This document shows, piece by piece, positions 56,400 through 64,000 of a stretch of 64,000 nt of DNA (the stretch's first letter is position 1; every line of letters begins with the position of its first letter). The stretch spans positions 1 through 64,000 of the forward strand of contig WNNJ02003184.1 in assembly GCA_012934845.2 (NCBI GenBank), in the 5' to 3' direction. The position numbers and the translations under genes were made by a program. The notes under the pieces were generated by a model. It saw only the letters and a list, made by a program, of their open reading frames with translations, did no database searches and had not been told where the DNA came from. This DNA comes from Pomphorhynchus laevis. Lineage: Eukaryota; Acanthocephala; Palaeacanthocephala; Echinorhynchida; Pomphorhynchidae.

Positions 56400-58860
56400 A
56401 TAGCGATAATATTATAAACATTCTAGAAACAGAATGCAATTGCAAAAATCTTAATTTTAATAAATAAAATAAATGAATAAAATAAATGAAACACGTAAAT
56501 AACGTTAAAAGCTAGTTTAGGCAACACACATATATTATACAAAATAATAGTCAAACTATATTTCATAAACATATGAGATTAATAGGACATGATATTAAAA
56601 ACTGTAAATTATTTATTTTAGAACATATTATCGAAGAAAACATATCAATATTAAATCAAAAACTATTAGAAAAAGAAGATTTTTGGATTAAAACGCTTAA
56701 TTCCATGTACCCATTAGGATTGAATGACGTGGTACAAGGAATTGGCAGAAGTAGTATAATACATAATAAACAATTATATTATAATAATCCAGTTAAACGC
56801 AAACCAAGAAGTCATGGTGATAAAAAAAATAAAAAAATAGAGTTAAAAATATTAAAAAAGATATGTATATAAATGAACGATTAGAAATATTAAAACAACT
56901 TTTAAGAGATAATAAGCTAAAAGATCTTTATGTAAATATAAGAAGTTTTTCTAAAGATATCATATGTTCAATAAATCAAAAATTAATTTACGACTATGAT
57001 AGGCTAAGTTGTATAATGGACAGTTATTGTAATACAAAATACTATAATCGTGCAATAAATGTTAATAATAACAATAGAAAATATACATTAACCATAAACT
57101 TCATTAATAAATGTATAGATAACATAAATATAGCAGGACTTTTAAATAATTCTAAAAGTAAAGAAATAATAGGGTCAGATTTAAGTAAATATATTCCTAA
57201 AATAAGGTATAAACTCCTACCACCAGTAGGACGAAAAATTTGTAATTATAATAAAGAATTAAAATCAATATGTAACGATAATATTAGAAACATAATAGAA
57301 ACTGAATGCAATTGCAAAAGTTTTAGTTTTGATAAAATATGAACATATATGTACCCATAATCTAGAATTAATTGAAAATTGTGAATTAAGAAAGCTGCTA
57401 TCAAAAGGGTATAAATATAGATTAAATAACAAAAACGACAAAAATAAAATTTACAGTTCGTTATATAATGACTTAAATGATTACTTTAGTAAGCTGATTA
57501 ATAGTGAAAGCTCGAATACATCTATAAGATAAACATTTGGAAAGATTATATTTTGATAAAATTAAAAATAAAATGAAAATAACAAACAATTATAAAAGGA
57601 AAGATAAAATTAATAAAGATATGTATAAAGAACTTACTAAATTGAAGGATAACTATATAATAACAACTATTGATAAAGCTAGTAATAACTTTGTCTTCAT
57701 ATGCACAAAGCTTTATAGAGAAATAAATTTATTTTATATTCGGAAATATATAAAAATATGCTTTTAAATATCCAGCAACTATCAGGTAAAGTTGAACGAC
57801 AAGAAAAATCATTTTGATATTTCGATAGTAACTGCTAGCATCTTAAGAAAATTCAACTATAACGCCTATCAAACAAAAATTCAATCATCAAGTAAATACA
57901 AATATCCGGATTAGATTAAATTAATAGAAGACTTAAATATCTTGATATATCAAAATTATTTAAAAGTAGGAAATCTGCTATTAGACAAACAAAAGGTGTT
58001 CAAATGGTAGGGAATGGTAGCTTAATTATAGCTGACTTATGTTTAAGCTTTATAGAATATAAATTTATTCATAACTGTGTAAAAAATAAATCTAAACTCA
58101 TAAAGATATGAAATATAAGTTCCGATATATTGATGTTATATGTGTATTTAATTCTAATAATTTTTATTCAATTTGTGAACAGATTTATCAGGGTGGCTTC
58201 ATTTTTAAAATAGCTAATATTGATGATAAAACATGTATTAATCTAGATATGAACATTAAATTAACATTAATTAAAACTAATATTAATTCATATTGTAAAG
58301 ATGACATTTAAATTTACAAAAAATAACATATTTTTGCATGTTTATTCATACGTTTCATATAATATTAAATATAATACATTAAATAATGAAATTTTTAGAA
58401 TTGCAAATTACTATGTAATTTCCTGAAATTAGAGAAATCTTTTTTCTTTGATTCAGCTCCAATAATTCTCCGAAATTTTAAGAATTGCAACAATATGTAA
58501 TGATATTGGCTTTCTTCAAAATCATTTAAGTAATTTTATAGATACATATTTTAAACTAGGTTACTATAAAAATAACATCAAGCAGAAAATAGTAAAATAT
58601 ATAAATCAACACAATAATATAAAGAATAAATTTAAACTCTTAAGTGACAAATTTTTATGGATGGATAATAAATAATATACTTTGCATTAGAATAAGATAC
58701 TAGATAGTTATTTTAGAGGAAATACATCACTGACATGTATTTGGCCCCGTGCTATGTTTGGTAGAAGAGTTAGGGGCCGAAACCTGCTAGCATAGCAGTT
58801 CCTCCTGATGACCTCTAATTCTTATTCTGTTACAACGTCTGTTTTTTATTAGTTAATTTA
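56400..58860 (+). mobile_element. PLE-B copy in intron 12 with N-terminal GIY-YIG remnant
   Basis: The 5' end carries the C-terminal half of a GIY-YIG domain (56,520-56,830: HKHMRLIGHDIKNCKLFILE, LLEKEDFWIKTLNSMYPLGL), then the long linker 56,863-57,342 with TECNCKS, then RT start 57,537-57,767 (IITTIDKASNNFVFICTKLY), later RT parts (IIADLCLSF near 58,030; RYIDVICVFNSNNF near 58,120) and the terminal repeat from about 58,690. Endonuclease before RT and no GIY-YIG after it is the Naiad-type layout (established for that PLE group). Foldback pieces interrupt it near 57,800 and 58,420. Truncated and broken. Confidence 0.83.
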
Positions 58861-60561
58861 TAAACTTGTTTTTTTTATTTTAAATTTTAATTATATTTTA
58901 ACTTTAAGAAATAAATTATATAAATTCTTTTATAATAATTTTTTTTATTTTTTTATTATTTATTATTTAATTTTTTATTTTTTATTTGGCAATATTTTTA
59001 GTTTATAAATTGTGTAAAATACTTAGACTCAGTTAGCTGATATGATATGGACTACATCTTCGAATGTTGTTTTGTCTTGGAGTGAATTTCAAAATATTGA
59101 TCTTAAAATAATTCTGCGATTTTTTAATGCGATTTGTGAATAATTTGTTTATTTCTTGTAGTGAGTAAAATTGTAAATGAGATTAGAGTTTGTTGTGTGT
59201 CTGGTACAGTGAGATTCTTCCGTATTTTTTGTGCGGACTGTTTTCATTTGAATGCGTACGATAAGCCTGATAAAGATAGATAAGAAATAGATAAAATATA
59301 GATAATATTGAAAAATATTATTTTGAAAATAATCCTTATTTAAAGTTATTTTATTATTTAAATAAAAAATAACTAAAAAGCTAATCCTTAATATTATTAC
59401 ATATTTACCCAACATTTGCGTTAAAACACACACTTATTCAAGATTAGTCTTCAATAACCTCTTGCTTTCGATTTCGATATTCTGTGTCCCACGTTTACAG
59501 CTATTTACATTGCAACATTTATTCAAATTACACCCGAGGATTATTAATACGTTCACATTATTATGGCATATGGGTTTCTATTACTTAATTTACACTAAAC
59601 TTTACATTTTTCTACTGTATATGTTTTATCTAAGAATTTACTTTTTGCGATTATAGACGTTCTCTCTATGTCGTAGTTTTATTTTGGTGTGGTTTTATGA
59701 TTTGTGGTTCTCAAGTCTAGAATCGGAATGAACTAGTGCCGATCATTCTTATATTTAATAAAGCACTCATGACGCTTTTTTGCATTTATTGATAAACTTC
59801 GATTTTTATTTGTTATTTATCTATTTATCGAATGCCAAATACTATTTTATTATAACTTGATTCCATCTGTGACATCCTGCTGAAATTCTTCTGATTGTGA
59901 GACGATATTATCCTCACAGGTATTGTTCCTATTTTTGATACAGCAGGACGCTACTAATCAGTCTGGGTAGGACTTATCAGCTGCTGACCCAGACCTACAT
60001 TCCACGTTTCGGCCCTAATTATCTGCTTGCTCCGTTCACTTGTGCTGATTGGATTCGAACTCATGACGTCGGTATCGCGATACCGGCGTCCTGAGTTCGA
60101 ATTCTATCGGAAGCGAAAAGCCAATCTTACTAACCAACTTCGTTTTCGATATTTGGGGCAAAAAGCTTCCATTTTTAATACAAACTATTGTAATCAGTAG
60201 TTTTATATCAGAAATCGATTTTTTTTATTTTTAGTTGAAACTTTCCGATTATATAAATATTAATTACAATTGCTTTCATTGAAAATGGTGAGTATTTGCG
60301 GCACCGAAATATTAAAAAGCAAATTTGGTTAATAAAAATGTTTTCACTCATTAGAATCATTCGAATATTAGCTAGCTACAATTTTATTATAATTCTTCTA
60401 TCTCGTATTCTTGAAATTAAATAATCGAAAACTAACCCAATGCAAACGTTTGACTTTATATATGGGCTGTTTATATTTTCTCAAATATTCAGAGAATATA
60501 AAATATGTAATCTATTTTTGACTTGATTACACCAGTTATATTAGGTATAATTTGTTTTAAG
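58861..60561. other. BPTF: BPTF intron 12, right part
   Basis: AT-rich; the terminal repeat tail (GACTCAGTTAGCTGATATGA) ends near 59,045. 59,050-59,900 shows nothing recognisable. A PLE-like CCACGTTTCGGCCC motif (59,991) and the tRNA-like palindrome (60,051-60,107) follow. Confidence 0.55.
60051..60107. repeat. Palindrome made of two B-box-like arms
   Basis: GGATTCGAACTCATGACGTC and its near-complement GACG/CCTGAGTTCGAATTC meet at CGGTATCGCGATACCG. Both arms, read outward, contain GAGTTCGAAT(C/T)C, the Pol III B-box/T-arm consensus, and the + arm looks like the 3' half of a tRNA-derived SINE. Confidence 0.65.
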
Positions 60562-61291
60562 TTATTGAAACAATGACTCGATTGTATGGACAAGACAATG
60601 ATTTGACTGTCGCTGATGACATTGGTTTGGATGGTAACACCATCGACTCTTTTGATCGGACTTTGAAAGCATACGATGAATATGCATTTCAAAGCGACAG
60701 GAAACAAATATGGGCAATGGAATCTTCTTTTTTCAAAGATTCGGTCCATCCTTTGCTAGCAAAATGGGATATAGACACAATTGATATTAGCGGCCAACTG
60801 TGCATGAAACGTCTAAATGAATCAGGAGGGATTTTGGATAAATTTACATTGTATTCAAATAGCGCTCGTGTATGCTCAGTACTTGATAATCTATTGGAAC
60901 TTCGTGAAAATCTCCAAAGTAATCTAAAACGTCAATTTGATGCTTCAATTCAATCCTTAAAAATCAGGGTTCAACAAGATCTGAAGCACATTGACAAATC
61001 AAATCATTGTCTACTGCACCACGTTCATTTTAACAATCCTGAGCCAAATGCATCTTCTGTTACTGCTGCCATTGAAATTAGGACGGACGATGTTCAAGAT
61101 TCTGCTAATAATGCTTGTGCTAAACATGAAATAGATTATACTAGTGAAGATAGTAATCTTACCAATTGCTCGTATGTGACAGCTGCTGATATTGAGGAGC
61201 GTACACAAACAACAGTTAACGCATTAATCGAGCAAGGCGAATTGTCTCTAGATGGTAATGTAGTTCTAAACTACAACAACGATACGCTTAG
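60562..61291 (+). CDS. BPTF: BPTF exon 13: middle coiled/helical region
   Basis: Acceptor TTTGTTTTAAG at 60,561; phase 1 gives VIETMTRLYGQDNDLTVADD. No ATG start is needed here. Predicted helical segments (RKQIWAMESSFFKDSVHPLL; VLDNLLELRENLQSNLKRQF) precede an acidic Ser/Thr-rich tail. Donor GTTAGC at 61,292, phase 2. No named domain; placed in BPTF by position, strand and phase. Confidence 0.78.
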
Positions 61292-61414
61292 GTTAGCATT
61301 TTTTTTGTATAAAAGAAATATGTGATAGTATATCTTAGTATAAAATATTATAAATTGATTTATACTTGTTTAATTTTGTCTCTATTTAAATGCCTGCATT
61401 AAAATTTTAAACAG

Positions 61415-61484
61415 AAATAACCTTCGGAAATCTAGCGATGGCACTTTTACTGATAAATATACTCTGCAAAAGGATACAACTTAT
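61415..61484 (+). CDS. BPTF: BPTF exon 14 (70 nt)
   Basis: Acceptor TTTTAAACAG at 61,414 completes an Arg codon; encodes NNLRKSSDGTFTDKYTLQKD TTY. Donor GTATGG at 61,485, phase 0. The next recognised exon needs phase 2, so either this donor is wrong or one small exon between them is missed. Confidence 0.55.
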
Positions 61485-63090
61485 GTATGGACTTTATGTA
61501 ATATATCATGATAATCGATTATTAATTTTGTATTTAGTAACAAATTAAGGTAGTTTTTAAAAATTAAAAATTAAAAATTTTATTCTAGAGTATTTACATA
61601 TTAAACTATTATATATATTTTTAATTATATTATCATATATCCATATAATCGTATATATAATAATGTACGCTAATTTATATAAATATTTATAAATATAAAT
61701 ATGCCTATATATAAGTTGATGTCATTTAAAATATTAATAACAGGAGAAAATCAGCAATAACCTTATTTTTTAAAAATCATTTTCTTCAGTTTCAATCAAA
61801 AAATCATCATTTTACACATTAACCCTTGTACCACATCATATTGAATTACGGAAGAATTCAGCTCAAAAACAGTGCAATTCTAAGAATTCTAAATCATCAT
61901 ATTATAATAATTCTTTGTTGCAGTGGTAGTTTGCGGGTGCTAAAGAAAGCAATTGTAACATACTTTTGCGACATAATTTGCGCAGTCCAATACAGCTCAA
62001 GACATGTCGTCTTTGTTTCTATTGAAGCATCGCTTCCATACACCGCTTTTATCTCTCACCATCGCTTGTATCTCTTTTTAATCTGTGATAGAAAAATATT
62101 AAAAATTAAAAATATATTCAAACTAAAAGACAGGATTGTATATCAAATGCCTTGTGTAGATTGTGATAGGGTGTATATATATCAATCGGTACAGGGGTTA
62201 TCAAAACCCTGTACCGATTGATATAAATCGGTACAATTTATATTGATAAATATGAATATCGATTGATATTTATGTTGATCAATTTATATTGATCAACATA
62301 AATATTCTGTTAAAAATGAATTGGATTAGAGGATGTTATAGATCATTGATTTAATAACAAATATTTTGGAATAGTAGTTTGAAGTTTCTCTTGATATTAT
62401 CAAATTATTTACTGTTTCGTTTGTTTTAATCAATTTTACAATTAATTTTGTTTTGAATAAAGTTTCGTCTTTCGTTGCGTTTGTGTTTTCATCTCTTTTG
62501 TTTATTTTTGTTCATTTTGTTGTTCATTGTGAATTTTAGTTTGATGTTTTGAAGGAAAAAAGAGGCACAACTAATCGTTTAAAAAGTGCTGCTAAATGGC
62601 AATAATCATGTAAACAACAATTTTTAAAACTATTTTATTTAATTTTATCCTAATGATGATAGCAGTTAGCTATCGAAAATTCGATTTCAATAAAAATTAT
62701 ATTCACTCTCTTCTTTGATCGATTAAGAAGTATATATTATATATAATAAGGATATATGTTACATATCCTTCGAATTATATATTTCTTTCTTTATATTATC
62801 ATATATAATTTTAATCGTATGCATATATATAACACCGATGGGATCAGTAGATCATTTAATCGATGCTGGTAATCTTTTGATATCTTAGAAATAAAATTAG
62901 TTTCTCCTTATTTTTGGTTAACTCTATGCAACCTCCGAATTAGAATGTGTGCTTTGTTGTAACTTATAGCTTATTGATAATTTATTTGATAATTAGTCTT
63001 ATTTGAATAACAAACAAGTTTTCTACTAATAAAACTGATTGTACGCCTAATTATATATATATATTACTATATATTTCTACCAAATTATAG
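61485..63090. other. BPTF: BPTF intron 14 (may hide a small exon)
   Basis: AT-rich. 61,820-62,220 holds a PLE GIY-YIG scrap (KDRIVYQMPCVDCDRVYI near 62,130) and an adjacent AATCGGTACAG...CTGTACCGATT palindrome at about 62,186-62,235. Otherwise no feature. Confidence 0.5.
61820..62300 (+). mobile_element. PLE GIY-YIG scrap followed by palindromes
   Basis: The + frame gives FKLKDRIVYQMPCVDCDRVY, the start of a canonical PLE GIY-YIG domain, and is cut off by nested palindromes (TATCAATCGGTACAG and complement; TTGATCAACATAAATAT-type repeats). Upstream pieces resemble a decayed PLE linker. Confidence 0.6.
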
Positions 63091-63308
63091 ACTGCCTTTG
63101 TGTGTATACGATTCCAAACTGCCATTTATTCTGTCGACTTCAAAATCAAAGAAGATAAATGTCTCGCAAAATCCGGATTCAACAATCCCAGATAACTACA
63201 CATCAAGTTACTTTAGCAAGAAGGACTTTAAGCCATCAGGATTATTTGATTTGCCAAAGTACCTTTTACAAAAATTGGCACGAAATTCCGTTCGTATGGT
63301 TATTCCAG
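63091..63308 (+). CDS. BPTF: BPTF exon 15: KLAR block
   Basis: Acceptor ACCAAATTATAG at 63,090, donor GTAATT at 63,309 (phase 1). Encodes LPLCVYDSKLPFILSTSKSK, a Ser/Asn-rich stretch, then SGLFDLPKYLLQKLARNSVR MVIPG. Aligns with vertebrate KSSKKSIFVLPNDDLKKLARKGG. Downstream exons lie beyond or near the edge. Confidence 0.82.
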
Positions 63309-64000
63309 GTAATTATGTCAGTTTTACAAAGTATGTATTATATATAAATAAGTATTATATAAATGATACTACGTTTATTGTCTTTCTATATAGTTGTACA
63401 CGTTATAAAAATAAAGGTAATTGAAACAAATTTTATCAAATACATGTATATATTGTAAAATTGTGAGTAATTATTTAAAAAATACTTATAGAGGCCATTT
63501 GCAAAGAAGATTTCCTTTCATGGAATAAAAAATACAGGGGTTCGATTTTAATATTTGGTGTCTGAATATTGTCTGAAGTACTTTTGAATTTCACTTTCAA
63601 TGAAAATGATCTTTCATATATCTCCTATTCTCAACAGTAATCATTCATCGTTGTAATAAATTTCATAAAGCTTAGAAACTAAACTGAATATGAAATTCAT
63701 TTAATTTAAAATATTGCCTTCGAAGAGAATGAATCTACGTTACGAACAGTTTGTTGATGTGTTCGCCACTGTAATGAGGTTCAATCGTACCTGAGTGACA
63801 TTGATGTCCCTTTTCCTCTGATATTGTTTTTGTAGTATTTGTTTTTGATGTGCTTCGTTGCTGACAACATCATAGTGAAGTACGAAATGGGTATATTAAA
63901 ATATTGATTCTTTGAATATCATAGGATGCAGTGAAATTGCCGTTGCTATGTTTGATTGTACTGGCCAAGAATTGTGACGATGTTATATTCAATTCGTCTC
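63309..64000. other. BPTF: BPTF intron 15 and possible next exon
   Basis: AT-rich. A weak acceptor CTTATAG at 63,492 is followed by a short open stretch (EAICKEDFLSWNKKYRGS) in the right phase, but no homology was recognised and no good donor is obvious, so it is not called as an exon. Confidence 0.35.

Larger units (their letters stand above)
33847..63308 (+). other. BPTF: BPTF/NURF301 host gene, whole visible extent (at least 15 exons)
   Basis: Spliced host gene for the bromodomain-PHD transcription factor, the scaffold subunit of the ISWI-containing NURF nucleosome remodeller in the nucleus. Exons inferred: 33,847-34,836; 37,666-37,786; 39,878-39,996; 45,094-45,623; 45,815-46,188; 46,889-47,006; 47,060-47,116; 49,396-49,530; 51,133-51,303 (or 51,264); 51,343-52,125; 52,547-53,014; 55,860-56,234; 60,562-61,291; 61,415-61,484; 63,091-63,308. 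All have GT-AG borders, and phases agree at every junction except 14/15. Order of conserved blocks (DDT, PHD, GYDRSR-like block, RYYSS block, STRI block, WHIM-like block, GGGWYW block, KLAR block) follows vertebrate BPTF. The C-terminal PHD fingers and bromodomain would lie beyond the right edge. Confidence 0.9.

Noticed and set aside
58108-58311. Independent small host gene with RYIDVICVFN
   Set aside because: It is the RT active-site region of a dead PLE-B copy.
63493-63570. BPTF exon 16
   Set aside because: Phase fits, but the acceptor is weak, no homology was recognised and no good donor is present.

Overview
This is an AT-rich animal genome window without prokaryotic gene organisation. 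The right half holds one spliced host gene on the + strand, the orthologue of BPTF/NURF301, the largest subunit of the NURF chromatin remodeller. It is recognised from a DDT domain, a PHD finger, the following conserved block and later WHIM-like and GGW-type segments. At least 15 exons run from about 33,847 to 63,308 and the gene leaves the window on the right; its C-terminal PHD fingers and bromodomain are not seen. Extreme AT content, huge TE-filled introns beside one very short intron, and abundant Penelope-like elements suggest an invertebrate, possibly a flatworm or other lophotrochozoan, but the sequence does not fix the species.

The left half (1-33.8 kb) is almost entirely nested mobile DNA. 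1-3.4 kb: CR1/L2-type LINE (minus). 3.5-4.6 kb: Penelope-like element (PLE) fragment with C-terminal GIY-YIG. 4.6-14.5 kb: an old Ty3/gypsy fossil (minus) with very short LTRs, split by a second CR1 LINE (6.6-9.25 kb, +) and a second short-LTR gypsy fossil (9.7-13.6 kb, +). 14.5-15.2 kb: PLE fragment. 15.2-17.2 kb: RTE-type LINE. 17.3-17.7 kb: Tc1/mariner/IS630-type transposase remnant. 17.7-20.6 kb: a ~360-bp satellite. 20.6-21.25 kb: a second tandem repeat. 21.3-21.5 kb: a perfect 89-bp-arm palindrome. 21.6-27.45 kb: a PLE split by a nearly whole I/Jockey-type LINE with an 819-codon ORF2. 28.4-33.1 kb: several broken copies of an AT-rich PLE family.

The most interesting signal is in the ~360-bp satellite. 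Every unit carries, back to back, the three strands of a hammerhead ribozyme (stem II-GAAA-stem III, then stem I-CUGAUGA-stem II, then stem III-GUC-stem I) with all three stems complementary in the consensus. The strands are in the opposite cyclic order to a normal hammerhead, so the fold is knotted inside one unit but becomes an ordinary nested hammerhead when strand 2 of one unit pairs with strands 1 and 3 of the next. This predicts self-cleavage only in multimeric transcripts. The terminal repeats of the AT-rich PLE family show hammerhead core pieces in the same permuted order, and the second tandem repeat has a conventionally ordered hammerhead-like motif. This PLE family also has its GIY-YIG remnant at the N-terminal side of the reverse transcriptase, as in the Naiad group.

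BPTF introns repeat the same theme: PLE copies, LINE fragments, foldback elements, a 96-bp minisatellite and a small TIR element next to an exon. No tRNA, rRNA, CRISPR or bacterial feature was seen.
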